This document shows positions 29,518 to 38,300 of a stretch of 64,000 nt of DNA, piece after piece (within the stretch, counting starts at the first letter, position 1; the number at the start of each line of letters is the position of its first letter). Where the stretch lies: NCBI GenBank assembly GCA_905215475.1, contig CAJMPW010000004.1, positions 166,062 to 230,061 of the forward strand, written 5' to 3'. Source of the stretch: CAG-103 sp905215475 (GTDB lineage: Bacteria; Bacillota; Clostridia; Oscillospirales; Oscillospiraceae). The notes beneath the pieces were generated by a model, which saw only the letters and a list, made by a program, of their open reading frames with translations, ran no database searches and was not told where the DNA came from. A program made the translations under genes and the position numbers.

Positions 29518-29641
29518 TTAGATATGTCTAATTTGAATTAGAGTAATCTAACCTCCGCCAAAAAGAAAACCACGCATTTTGCGTGATCGCCCGGTCAGAA
29601 ATGCAGCTTTGGTCACTTTTTCGAAAGTTAGTATCATCTAA
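29518..29641. promoter_or_regulatory. Three TTAG-N6-CTAA palindromes upstream of the surface-protein gene
   Basis: Perfect TTAG/CTAA arms with six-base spacers occur at 29518-29531, 29538-29551 and 29628-29641. The first two are spaced 20 bp apart, two helical turns, just upstream of the ATG at 29486 and of its ribosome-binding site. The pattern resembles operators of DtxR/IdeR-like metal-dependent or MarR-like repressors. No such regulator lies in the window. A small hairpin with a U-rich tail (29554-29586, minus strand) lies between the second and third boxes. Confidence 0.65.
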
Positions 29642-29722
29642 CCGCGCATTGGCATTATACAATGGCGGCCTGCGGCGTGTCAAGAGAATTCTTGCTCTGC
29701 TGCCGCCCGCGCCCAACCCCGG

Positions 29723-29758
29723 GAAAAAAACGCGCCGCACCCAAAACCGGGTGCGGCG
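29723..29758 (-). terminator. Terminator of the zinc-ribbon gene
   Basis: CGCCGCACCC/GGGTGCGGCG stem, 6-nt loop, seven Us on the minus strand. Confidence 0.85.
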
Positions 29759-29787
29759 TGCGGCATATTGCGCAGAATATGCGCCGA

Positions 29788-30024
29788 TCAGACCTCGTCG
29801 TCCAGCCAGTCGGCAAGTTTTTCCTCGTCCATACCGAGACCCTTGGACAGAAATGCGAGCATCTCGTTGAAGTTGAGCTTTTTCAGGCGCTCGAAGTTCG
29901 TCTCGCCCTTCTTTTCGGGGTCGATCAGGCGGCCTTCGATATAGCCGCACTCATAGCACATGTTCAGTGCGTATTTCCGATGGGTATCCAGCGTCATTTC
30001 ATGACCACAGCGGGGACATTTCAT
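29788..30024 (-). CDS. Small zinc-ribbon protein
   Basis: 78 aa: MKCPRCGHEM and NMCYECGYIEG supply two CxxC pairs for one zinc ion. An acidic, helical tail follows (EEKLADWLDDEV). I chose ATG 30024 with GGAG eight bases upstream; a GTG three bases earlier is equally in frame. No catalytic domain. It may bind nucleic acid or a partner protein; function unknown. Confidence 0.75.
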   Translation of the reverse strand: MKCPRCGHEMTLDTHRKYALNMCYECGYIEGRLIDPEKKGETNFERLKKLNFNEMLAFLSKGLGMDEEKLADWLDDEV

Positions 30025-30139
30025 CACACATTCTCCTCTCCGAATATGGCAGTTTCGGGTGTGTTTCGCACAGCGCCCTGTTCATAATCTTAGAATATGC
30101 TACATGATTGCGCGGCAATATGCAAGCATAGTTTACGAA

Positions 30140-30964
30140 TTAACACGGCGCGGCCGCCGGTTCCGGCAGCGTGACGGTCAGCGTCTGCGTCAGGCGCACC
30201 GCCCCGCCGATCGACAGCCCGGTCACCGCGCCGTCCGTGCGCTGCACGCCGACCTCAAGCGTGCCGCCCGGCTGACCGATGCCGATCTCCGTGATGCCGT
30301 CGGCAAAGTCCGCCGTGAGCACGACGGCCGTGGCGACGCTGCCGGAGGCGCAGCTGTTTTCTGCGACGCAGGACGCGGTCTCGCGCACGAACACGACCGG
30401 CTTTATGCTGCCGCACGCGCGCTCGAGAAAGATCGCCCCGACGGCGCTGGCCTCGGGCGCTAAGTCAATGGCACGCTGCACGAGCGCCTCGTCCGGCTGC
30501 GCACAGTCGATGACAAAGTGCGTGATGCCGGCAAAGGTCACGCGCGTCGCCGGCACGTCCGCCCAGCCGGCCGGCTGCACGGACAGCGGCAGCGGCATCA
30601 CCGTAGACGCCGTACCCTCCGCCGTATCCGCCATGACGGGCTGGACTCCATCCGCCCCGCTGATCTCGGCAAAGACGCAGCTTTTGCCCTGCGCGCCGGT
30701 GCGCAGCGCCTGATAAAAGCCGGCGCAGCGCAGGGCGTTGCCGCAAAACTCGCCGCCCATCATCTCCAGCCGGATCTCGCCGCCGCTGCGCGGCTCGGTC
30801 AGGAAGGCGACCTGCTCAATGCCCAGCTCCGGCAGACGCAGGATCTGCGCCGCAACGCGCGCACGCTCGGCCGCCGGCACGTCCGAGCAGACGATGGCCG
30901 TGACGTTCCCCGCCGGGTCGAGCACCGCGACGGTGTATTCTCTTTTCTGCTGCAAAGTCTGCAT
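30140..30964 (-). CDS. DapF-family amino-acid racemase/epimerase (histidine-racemase-like)
   Basis: 274 aa with two related halves as in diaminopimelate epimerase. The first catalytic Cys lies in GGEFCGNALRCAG (near residue 77) and the second in ENSCASGSVATA (near residue 214). In DapF these motifs are GNGxRC and GCGTG; the GGExCGNA form is that of CntK and Fusobacterium histidine racemase, so a cofactor-independent racemase acting on another amino acid is more likely than DapF. The ATG at 30964 has GGAG eight bases upstream. It follows the rhomboid-like gene directly (the alternative GTG at 30973 would overlap its stop). Confidence 0.78.
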   Translation of the reverse strand: MQTLQQKREYTVAVLDPAGNVTAIVCSDVPAAERARVAAQILRLPELGIEQVAFLTEPRSGGEIRLEMMGGEFCGNALRCAGFYQALRTGAQGKSCVFAEISGADGVQPVMADTAEGTASTVMPLPLSVQPAGWADVPATRVTFAGITHFVIDCAQPDEALVQRAIDLAPEASAVGAIFLERACGSIKPVVFVRETASCVAENSCASGSVATAVVLTADFADGITEIGIGQPGGTLEVGVQRTDGAVTGLSIGGAVRLTQTLTVTLPEPAAAPC

Positions 30965-30969
30965 GGCGC

Positions 30970-31818
30970 TCACTCCGTGAAATGGATGTGGTTATTGATG
31001 TGGTCCTGACAGAAGCAGTGGTAGCCCACGCAGCGGGAGCAATACCGAAACTCCAGCTCCGGGTGGTCCGCGTCCGTGCGGCCGCAGACGGCGCACTTGT
31101 AGTGATAGGGCTTGTTCGCCTGCTCGCGCTGAATGCGCCGTGCCTCGCGCTTGAAGTTGACCGTTTTCTGCCGCTGACGCACGTGCGACGGGCGGAAAAA
31201 GTCAAACAGCCAATCGCCGCAGTAGACCAGGTAGTTGAGCACCGCCACCACCGGCAGCAGGTTCAGCGGGAAGGTCATCGTGATCACGCCGAGCACGAAC
31301 AGCGCCGCGTCCAGGTACGCCAGATACTTGACCTTGATCGGGATGATGAAAAACAGCAGCACCTGCACATCCGGATAGAGCGTGGCAAAGGCAAAGAACA
31401 TGGACAGGTTCAGATACGTGGTCGAGACGATCACATCGCGGCCGAGGATCGCCGAAAGCACCACGCCGTAGATCGCCGTGAGCAGCATACCGCTCACGTA
31501 ATAGATCGTGAATTTGCCGTTGCCCCACTCGCGCTCAAGACACGAGCCGATCCAATAGTAGAAATACAGCATCAGCAGCAGCCAGATGGGACGTGACTCC
31601 GTCGGCACGAACACATAGGTGATCAGCCGCCAGACCTGCCCGTGCAGAATGCCCTGCGCCGAGCCGCTCAGAAGCGACACGATCTGCCCGGTCGTGTCCA
31701 TCTGCGCCAGCAGCCAGACGGCCGCGTTGCCGATGACGATGATCAGCATCAGGTTCGGAATGCCGAAGCGCGGATGTGTATAGCAAAACCGGTCGATTTT
31801 GTTCATCAGTTTTCTCAT
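30970..31818 (-). CDS. Rhomboid-like membrane protein with C-terminal zinc-finger tail, catalytic Ser motif not seen
   Basis: 282 aa with about six hydrophobic helices (PNLMLIIVIGNAAVWLL, then WLLLMLYFYYWIG, and so on), in the layout of rhomboid proteins. The catalytic GxSG on helix 4 is absent; the corresponding stretch reads TYLNLSMFFAFATLYP. The cytoplasmic tail has CAVCGRTDADH...YCSRCVGYHCFCQDH, a probable zinc-binding module. The ATG at 31818 follows GGAGG. It is likely an inactive rhomboid (iRhom-like or derlin-like) acting as a chaperone or scaffold, but this is inference. Confidence 0.78.
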   Translation of the reverse strand: MRKLMNKIDRFCYTHPRFGIPNLMLIIVIGNAAVWLLAQMDTTGQIVSLLSGSAQGILHGQVWRLITYVFVPTESRPIWLLLMLYFYYWIGSCLEREWGNGKFTIYYVSGMLLTAIYGVVLSAILGRDVIVSTTYLNLSMFFAFATLYPDVQVLLFFIIPIKVKYLAYLDAALFVLGVITMTFPLNLLPVVAVLNYLVYCGDWLFDFFRPSHVRQRQKTVNFKREARRIQREQANKPYHYKCAVCGRTDADHPELEFRYCSRCVGYHCFCQDHINNHIHFTE

Positions 31819-31974
31819 GGGGTTCCTCCGTAAAAACAACGTATGACCATGATACCTTCTTCCAGGCGCAAAGTCCATAAAAAAATATCCGGAATCGCAA
31901 TTTGTGCTTTCTAAATGGCGCAGCGTGTGGTATGATGATATCTGTATTATTATGTCGCAAGGTATGGTTATCAC

Positions 31975-32739
31975 ATGGAACAAATGCAAGAATTTGAAAC
32001 AGAAGCGCGCAATGATCTGATCGAAGGCCGCAATGCGGTCATTGAGGCCCTGCGCGCGGGCCGCACGATCGACAAGATCTTCATCGCAAAGGGCGACGTG
32101 GACAAGACGCTCGGACACATCGCCTCCAAAGCCCGCAGCGCCGGCATCGTCGTCACGGAGGCCGACCGCCGCAAGCTCGACGCCATGAGCCAGACGCACG
32201 CACATCAGGGCGTGATCGCCCTGTGCGCCGTCAAGGAGTACAGCACGATCGAGGATATGCTCGCCGTCGCCGCCGAGCGCGGTGAGGCGCCGTTTCTCGT
32301 GCTGTGTGACGAGATCTCCGACCCGCACAACCTCGGCGCGATCATCCGCACGGCCGAGTGCGTCGGTGCGCACGGCGTCATCATCCCGAAGCGCCGCAGC
32401 GCGGGGCTGACCGCCATCGTGGACAAGGCATCCGCGGGCGCGCTCGAGCACATGGCCATCGCGCGGGTGCCGAATCTGGTCGCCGCGATCGAGACGCTCA
32501 AGAAAAACGGGCTCTGGATCTACGGCACGGCCGCCGAGGGCTCGAACGAGCTGTGGAAGACGGATCTGACAGGCCCCGCCTGCATCGTCATCGGCTCGGA
32601 GGGCACCGGCATCAGCCGTCTGGTGCGGGAAAAGTGTGATTTTCTCGTCAGCATCCCGCTGCACGGGCAGATCTCCTCGCTCAATGCATCCGCTGCCGCA
32701 GCGGTGCTGCTCTATGAGGCGCTGCGCCAGCGCAGCTGA
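31975..32739 (+). CDS. rlmB: 23S rRNA 2'-O-methyltransferase RlmB (TrmH/SPOUT family)
   Basis: 254 aa. The N-terminal substrate-binding domain starts IEGRNAVIEALRAGRTIDKIFIAKG. The SPOUT knot motifs follow: 1, DPHNLGAIIRTAECVGAHGVI; 2, IVIGSEGTGISRLVREKCD; 3, SLNASAAAAVLLYEALRQR. It methylates the 2'-OH of a guanosine in 23S rRNA (G2251 in E. coli) using S-adenosylmethionine. It is 37 bp upstream of the pseudo-P-type ATPase gene and may be cotranscribed with it. TrmH-like tRNA targets are the main alternative. Confidence 0.92.
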   Translation: MEQMQEFETEARNDLIEGRNAVIEALRAGRTIDKIFIAKGDVDKTLGHIASKARSAGIVVTEADRRKLDAMSQTHAHQGVIALCAVKEYSTIEDMLAVAAERGEAPFLVLCDEISDPHNLGAIIRTAECVGAHGVIIPKRRSAGLTAIVDKASAGALEHMAIARVPNLVAAIETLKKNGLWIYGTAAEGSNELWKTDLTGPACIVIGSEGTGISRLVREKCDFLVSIPLHGQISSLNASAAAAVLLYEALRQRS

Positions 32740-32776
32740 ACGTCCGCGCCCCTCATTATAAAAAGGAGTTGACCAT

Positions 32777-35188
32777 ATGGACGAATTTGATCGCTCGCCA
32801 GAGGACATTTCTTTTGATCTGAATGCGGAGGAATTCTCCCTGGAATCCATTCTGGACGAATATAAAGATTTTCAGACGCAAAAGCCGGCGCCGCGTCCGC
32901 GCCCGGCTTACCGTAGCCGCCCCGTCACAGCAGAGATGATCGAGGAAGCGGAAGCGGCCGATGCCGAGACTGAGGACATCCTCATGTCCGCCGAGCTCGA
33001 CAGCGCCATTGACGACGCCGAAAGCACGCAGGCGCAAACCGCGCCCGTGCATGAGGATCACGATGTCAAGCGCTATCAACCGAAGCGTCAGCGCGACCAT
33101 GCGACCGCAGCCGAGATCGAAAAGTGGAACGAAACGAAGGCCGGCGCCAAGCGTCTGGCGCAAAAGGGGCTCTCAGGGATCAAGAACCTCGCCTCCAAGC
33201 TCTCGGAGGTCGTGCCGGACGAGCCGGTCGAGCCGGAGGACGACCTGCCGGAGGAGGATACATCCATCCCCGTCTCCGCCCCGCCGGATGTGCCGGAGGG
33301 TCTGTATGACCCCGAGCCGGAAGAGCCGACGCGCGTATTTCAGGCCATCACCGAGGACGGCACGGAGGGTGACGACGCCGCCTACGCCCGCGCGAGAAAC
33401 TATGCGCACGCCGACGAAGATGACGCGCCTGCCCGCCGCAGCTTTCAGGACTCGGTGCTCAACCCGCTCATGGCGCGGCTGGCAGCCGTGGCCTACCGTG
33501 TGCGCGCGCACAGCAACGCCGTGCACGCCTCGGCCAACGCGGAGGAGGAGCTCGGCCCCGAGCCGAGCGCGGAGGACGCCGCAAAGTATTACGGCGGTCA
33601 GGTCAAATCCCTGCGTTTTCGCTGCCGCGCGGCCATGCTCGTGTGCATCCCGCTGCTCTACATCTCGCTCGGTCTGCCGGTGTTCGGCGTGCTCAAAAGC
33701 AGCCCGACCGTCGCCGCGCTCGTGTGCCTGATGATGCAGCTGACCGTGATGCTCATCGGTCTGGACGTGATCACCAACGGCTTTTTCAACCTCGTGCGCC
33801 GCACGCCGGGGCTGGAATCGCTCGTATTTCTCAACTGTGTCTTTTCCGCGCTGGACGCGGTCGTGCTGGCCATCACCGGCTCGGACGCGGTCGGTCTGCC
33901 GTTTTGCGCCGTGTCCGCGTTTTCCGTCGCCTGCTGCCTGTGGAGCGCGCTGAACACCTGCCGCGGCTTTAAGTACACGTTCCGTACGCTCGCCGTCGAC
34001 AAAGACCCCTACACCGTCAGCGCGGACAGCGAGGTCGTCAAGGACAGCATCACCGTGCTCAAGTCCAAGCGCGACACGGCGGGCTTCATCCACCGCAGCG
34101 AAGAGGCCGGCCCTGCCGACACGATCTATGCCGGTCTCGCGCCGTATCTCATCGCCGCGTCCGTGATCCTCGGCCTGCTTGCCACGATCCTCAGCGGCAA
34201 CTACGCCAACATCCTGCACGTGTTCGCCGCCGTTACCGCGCCGTGCGCGCCGTTTGCGGCGCTGGTCGCGTTCGCCGTCCCGTTCCGGACGGCCGCGCGC
34301 AAGCTCGCCCAGACCGGCAGCGCCATCGCCGGCTGGAACGGCGCGAGCGATATCGGCCGCAGCAAGCACCTGATCGTGACGGATAAGGATCTGTTCACCG
34401 CGCGCAACATCTCGATCGAGGATATCCGCATCCTTGACGGCGCGTTCCCGGACAAGGTCATCTCCTACACCGGCAGCGTGATCGTCGCCTCCGGCAGCTG
34501 CCTCGCCCCCGTGTTTACCGACCTCATGCAGCGCAACAACTGCTCGCTCATGCCGGTCGATTCGTTCACCTGCAACGAGAGCGGCGGTCTGACGGCGCTT
34601 GTCAACGGCGAGGAAGTGCTCGTCGGCAGCAGCGCCTTCATGAACCTCAAGGGCGTGCATCTGCCGCAGCAGCTCAACGTCAAAAACGCCGTGTTCGCGT
34701 CCATCAACGGGCTGTTCGTCGCAAGCTTCAAGATCAAGTACGTGCCGGTGCAGTCGGTGCAGAACGCGCTCTTCGGTCTGCTGCGCACGCGCATCGCGCC
34801 GATCTTCGCTGTGCGTGACTTCAATATCACGCCGCTGATGCTCAGCCAGAAATTCAAGATGTCCACCGACGGCTTCGACTTCCCGGCGTACTCCAAGCGC
34901 TACGCCATGTCGGCCGCCGAGCCCTCGGACTACACGCAGACCGCGGGCATCGTGGCGCGCGACGGCCTCGGTCCGCTCGTCGGCGTCGCCGGAACCGGCC
35001 GCCAGCTCTTTCAGGCGGTACGCATCTGCGTCATCCTTGCCCTGCTGTGCACGGTCGTCGGCGTCATACTGATGTTTGCCCTGTGCGCCATCGGCGCGTT
35101 CGATTCCGCCACAGTCGGCAACCTCTTCGTGTTTATGGGCCTGTGGCTCGTTCCTGTCATATTGCTGAATTTTGGCCTGAAACGCTGA
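32777..35188 (+). CDS. P-type-ATPase-like membrane protein lacking the DKTGT phosphorylation motif
   Basis: 803 aa. Residues 1-250 are a disordered, acidic/Pro-rich cytoplasmic region. Membrane helices lie near 280-410 and 450-510 and again at the C-terminus (VRICVILALLCTVVGVILM, LWLVPVILLNFGL). Between them is a domain resembling the P-type ATPase nucleotide-binding domain (GGLTALVNGEEVLVGSSAFM). Where DKTGTLT should lie, the sequence reads VTDKDLFTARN (around 536): the Asp-Lys is kept but Thr-Gly-Thr is lost, so normal phosphoenzyme formation is unlikely. The actuator TGE loop and the GDGxND hinge are also missing. Function unknown. Confidence 0.78.
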   Translation: MDEFDRSPEDISFDLNAEEFSLESILDEYKDFQTQKPAPRPRPAYRSRPVTAEMIEEAEAADAETEDILMSAELDSAIDDAESTQAQTAPVHEDHDVKRYQPKRQRDHATAAEIEKWNETKAGAKRLAQKGLSGIKNLASKLSEVVPDEPVEPEDDLPEEDTSIPVSAPPDVPEGLYDPEPEEPTRVFQAITEDGTEGDDAAYARARNYAHADEDDAPARRSFQDSVLNPLMARLAAVAYRVRAHSNAVHASANAEEELGPEPSAEDAAKYYGGQVKSLRFRCRAAMLVCIPLLYISLGLPVFGVLKSSPTVAALVCLMMQLTVMLIGLDVITNGFFNLVRRTPGLESLVFLNCVFSALDAVVLAITGSDAVGLPFCAVSAFSVACCLWSALNTCRGFKYTFRTLAVDKDPYTVSADSEVVKDSITVLKSKRDTAGFIHRSEEAGPADTIYAGLAPYLIAASVILGLLATILSGNYANILHVFAAVTAPCAPFAALVAFAVPFRTAARKLAQTGSAIAGWNGASDIGRSKHLIVTDKDLFTARNISIEDIRILDGAFPDKVISYTGSVIVASGSCLAPVFTDLMQRNNCSLMPVDSFTCNESGGLTALVNGEEVLVGSSAFMNLKGVHLPQQLNVKNAVFASINGLFVASFKIKYVPVQSVQNALFGLLRTRIAPIFAVRDFNITPLMLSQKFKMSTDGFDFPAYSKRYAMSAAEPSDYTQTAGIVARDGLGPLVGVAGTGRQLFQAVRICVILALLCTVVGVILMFALCAIGAFDSATVGNLFVFMGLWLVPVILLNFGLKR

Positions 35189-35204
35189 GTTTTCATATTT
35201 ATGA

Positions 35205-35233
35205 TTGCCAAGAGTTTCGAAATCGTGTATACT
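35205..35233 (+). promoter_or_regulatory. Promoter of the EF-G paralogue
   Basis: TTGCCA, 17 bp, TATACT. The leader then contains a CATGTGTT...AGCACATG hairpin (35243-35264). Confidence 0.65.
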
Positions 35234-35314
35234 TTTATAGTCATGTGTTAAATACAGCACATGGCTTCCGGAGTTGGAATTTCCGATAGTTAATATAGAA
35301 GGAGAGTACACTAC

Positions 35315-37360
35315 ATGAGCTACGAAACCAAGAACATCCGCAACGTGTGCCTGCTCGGACATGGCGGCAGCGGCAAGACCACGCTCGCCGAGAGCATGCT
35401 GTACCTGACCGGCGCGATCGACCGTCAGGGCAAAACTGCCGACGGCAACACCGTCTGTGACTACGATCCCGAGGAGATCAAGCGCCAGATCACGATCTCG
35501 ACCAGCATCGCGCCGGTCAACTTCGGCGGCTGCAAGATCAACATCCTCGATTGCCCGGGCTTTTTCGACTTTGCGGGTGACGCACGCTGCGCCCTGCGCG
35601 CGGCTGAGGCCGGCATGATCTTCTGCACCGCGAAGGACGGCATTGCCGTCGGCGCGGAGCGCTGCTGGAAATACCTCAAGAGCGAGAACATCCCCTGCCT
35701 GTTTTACGTCTCCAAGACCGATGAGGATCACGGCGATTTCGCCGGCGTCCTCTCCGCCCTGCAGGACAAGTACGGCAGCGCCGTCTGCGCGGTCACCGCG
35801 CCGATGAGCGACGGCACGGGCGTCATCGACCTCGTGCACAACGTTGCCTACCAGACCAAGGGCAACAAGACCGAAAAGATCGCCGTTCCCGCCGCCGACG
35901 CCGACATGGTCGAGTCGCTGCGCGAGACGCTCTTTGAGACGGCCGCCGGCGCGGATGAGGCGCTCATGGAGAAGTATTTTGAGGACATGATGCTCTCCGA
36001 GGAGGACACCGTCAAGGGTCTGCGTCTGGGTCTGAAGGACCGTACCGTGTTCCCCGTGCTCTGCGGCGCTGCCGGCAGCGGCATCGGCACCGAGAGCGTG
36101 CTGCAGGCGATCGTCGATTACGTGCCCAGCCCGGCCGACATCGGCGAGGTCGCCACGGCGGACGGCGGCAAGCTCGCCGTCGATCCGAACGGTCCTGTGT
36201 GCGCGTTCGTGTTCAAGACCATTTCCGACCAGTTCGGCAAGTACTCCTTCATCAAGGTGCTGTCCGGCAAGGTCGTGTCCGATCTGTCCCTGCGCAATAT
36301 GCGCACGAGCAGCACCGATAAGCTCGGCCGTATGTACACCATGTGCGGCAAGAAGAACACCGAGGTCAAGGAAGCCTGCTGCGGCAACATCGTGGCCATC
36401 GGCAAGATGGAGTGGAAGACCGGCGACACCGTCTGCGACCCGAAAAATGAGGTCGAGCTGCCCGCCATCAAGCTGGCTGAGCCCTGCTACTCCATGGCCA
36501 TCAGCCCCAAGACCAAGGGGCAGGACGACAAGGTCGCGTCCGGTCTTGCCCGCCTGAACGAGGAGGATATCTCCTTCACGCTCGTCAACAACGCCGAGAC
36601 CCACCAGATGGTCATCTCCGGCGCGGGCGACATTCAGGTCGACGTGTTGTGCGCCAAGCTCAAGAGCCGCTTCGGCGTCGAGACCGAGCTCAAGCCGGCG
36701 CGCGTCGCTTACCGCGAAAAGATCAAGGCCAAGGTCGAAGCACACGGCCGCCACAAGAAGCAGTCCGGCGGCAGCGGCCAGTTCGGTGACGTCTGGATCC
36801 GCTTCGAGCCGCAGGATGAGTCCGACGACATGATCTTCGCCGAAGAGGTCTTCGGCGGCAGCGTGCCGAAGAACTTCTTCCCGTCCGTTGAAAAGGGTCT
36901 GCGCAACGCCGTGCAGAAGGGCGTGCTCGCCGGTTACCCGCTCGTCGGCCTGAAGGCCGTGCTGTACGACGGCTCCTATCACCCGGTCGACTCCAACGAT
37001 ATGGCGTTCCAGACGGCTGCCCGTCTCGCCTATCAGGACGGCATCCCGAAGGCGAAGCCGACCATCCTCGAGCCGATCGGTCTGCTGAAGGTCACCATCC
37101 CCGACGCCAACCTTGGCGACATCATGTCCGACATCTCCTCCAAGCGCCGCGGCACCGTGCTCGGCATGACGGCGGAGGACGGCATGCAGACCGTCGAGGC
37201 GGAAGTCCCGATGGCGGAGATGGGCTCCTACACGATCGATCTGCGCTCCATGACGCAGGGACGCGGCTCGTTCTCGTGCAAGTTCATTCGCTACGAGGAA
37301 GCGCCCGGCAACGTCCAGCAGAAGGTCATCGAGGAAGCAAAGAAAGAACAGGAAGCGTAA
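35315..37360 (+). CDS. Elongation factor G-like GTPase (FusA paralogue)
   Basis: 681 aa, the five-domain EF-G plan. G1 is GHGGSGKTT (residues 15-23) and G3 is DCPGFFDF. G4 is SKTD, not NKxD. The G2-region Thr occurs in ITISTS, not GITI as in true EF-G. Domain IV has GGSGQFGDVWIRFEP, and domain V ends LRSMTQGRGSF. This subfamily is known in Clostridia as a second EF-G whose role (ribosome recycling, antibiotic protection or a specialised translocase) is not settled. It has its own promoter and a terminator at 37371. Confidence 0.88.
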   Translation: MSYETKNIRNVCLLGHGGSGKTTLAESMLYLTGAIDRQGKTADGNTVCDYDPEEIKRQITISTSIAPVNFGGCKINILDCPGFFDFAGDARCALRAAEAGMIFCTAKDGIAVGAERCWKYLKSENIPCLFYVSKTDEDHGDFAGVLSALQDKYGSAVCAVTAPMSDGTGVIDLVHNVAYQTKGNKTEKIAVPAADADMVESLRETLFETAAGADEALMEKYFEDMMLSEEDTVKGLRLGLKDRTVFPVLCGAAGSGIGTESVLQAIVDYVPSPADIGEVATADGGKLAVDPNGPVCAFVFKTISDQFGKYSFIKVLSGKVVSDLSLRNMRTSSTDKLGRMYTMCGKKNTEVKEACCGNIVAIGKMEWKTGDTVCDPKNEVELPAIKLAEPCYSMAISPKTKGQDDKVASGLARLNEEDISFTLVNNAETHQMVISGAGDIQVDVLCAKLKSRFGVETELKPARVAYREKIKAKVEAHGRHKKQSGGSGQFGDVWIRFEPQDESDDMIFAEEVFGGSVPKNFFPSVEKGLRNAVQKGVLAGYPLVGLKAVLYDGSYHPVDSNDMAFQTAARLAYQDGIPKAKPTILEPIGLLKVTIPDANLGDIMSDISSKRRGTVLGMTAEDGMQTVEAEVPMAEMGSYTIDLRSMTQGRGSFSCKFIRYEEAPGNVQQKVIEEAKKEQEA

Positions 37361-37370
37361 CTGCAACTGC

Positions 37371-37399
37371 AAAAGAAGCCCTTTCCCGGGCTTCTTTTG
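37371..37399 (+). terminator. Terminator of the EF-G paralogue
   Basis: AAAAGAAGCCC pairs with GGGCTTCTTTT around a TTTCC-type loop. Confidence 0.88.
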
Positions 37400-37423
37400 T
37401 CTATCCGGAAGCGAGGGATCCCA

Positions 37424-38242
37424 ATGAAAAACACGAACAAAACTATGCTCTACACCTTCTGGTCGGGCGCGATCCTGCTGTGTCTGGCGCTGGTCGCCGT
37501 CGTGCTGGTGTTCACCAACGCCGTCGGCAACACACACGCCTCCAAGCCGCAGAACGACCCTGCCGCCGCCGTCACACCGACGCCGACACCGCAGGTCAAT
37601 CCGATCACGCCGATCCAGTCGTCCGCCGCGCTCGCGCAGACGGAGGACAAGGGCAGCGCCTACGTCGATCAGATCTATTTTCTGGGCGACAAATCGCTGA
37701 AGGTGCTCCAGACGGAGTCGATGCTCACTGGCAAGGACGCCAAAAAGCAGGTCTGGGTGCCGGACACCGGCTCTCTGCCCGCCTCGTCGCTCGACACGGC
37801 AAAATACAAATCCCCCGTGACCGGCAACAACGTGCCCGCAGATGAGATCTGCGAGGTCAACAAGCCCGCATATCTCGTCATCTGTCCGAGCGCGGACAAC
37901 ATCTCCATGACGAGCGAGGAGCAGATCAAATCGGTCTACGCCACGCTCATCAACGCCGTCAAGGCCAAGAGCCCGAGCACGAAGATCATCTGCTGCTCGC
38001 TGACGCCGATCGCGTCCAATTATCAGTATGAGGACATCACCAACGAGCTCATCCAGAAGGTCAACGGCTGGATCGCAGCCGCAGCGGAGAGCGCCGGCGC
38101 AAAGTATCTCGACATGGCAAGCGGTCTGGTCGCCGACGACGGCTTCCTGCCGCAGAGCTATCAGGACGGCGATGGTATGCACCTCAATGCCGCGGGCATG
38201 AAGGTGTGGCTGGAGTACCTGCGCACGCACGCCTACCCGTAA
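37424..38242 (+). CDS. Degenerate SGNH/GDSL-like membrane-anchored protein
   Basis: 272 aa. An N-terminal transmembrane helix (TFWSGAILLCLALVAVVLVF) and a Pro/Thr linker (VTPTPTPQVNP) lead to an extracellular domain like SGNH hydrolases. The block I GDS is replaced by LGDKSLK, and block III GxND by CPSADNIS. The C-terminal DGMHLNAAG keeps the Asp and His of block V. Because the nucleophile serine shifts out of register, enzyme activity is doubtful. Gene 55992-56798 in this window has the complete set and a similar architecture, so this looks like a diverged paralogue. The start at 37424 follows GAGGG. Confidence 0.75.
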   Translation: MKNTNKTMLYTFWSGAILLCLALVAVVLVFTNAVGNTHASKPQNDPAAAVTPTPTPQVNPITPIQSSAALAQTEDKGSAYVDQIYFLGDKSLKVLQTESMLTGKDAKKQVWVPDTGSLPASSLDTAKYKSPVTGNNVPADEICEVNKPAYLVICPSADNISMTSEEQIKSVYATLINAVKAKSPSTKIICCSLTPIASNYQYEDITNELIQKVNGWIAAAAESAGAKYLDMASGLVADDGFLPQSYQDGDGMHLNAAGMKVWLEYLRTHAYP

Positions 38243-38253
38243 CCGATGCATAG

Positions 38254-38285
38254 AAAGATCCCGGAGCGACTGCTCCGGGATTTTC
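38254..38285 (+). terminator. Terminator hairpin, first of two flanking repeat copy B
   Basis: ATCCCGGAGC/GCTCCGGGAT with GACT loop and TTTT tail, 12 bp after the SGNH-like stop. Confidence 0.82.
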
Positions 38286-38300
38286 CGATATCAAAAAAAG

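Noticed and set aside
33173..38251. Open frame of 1692 codons on the minus strand
   Set aside because: It covers three genes on the plus strand with recognised motifs (P-type-like, EF-G, SGNH). GC-rich codon bias leaves long antisense frames.
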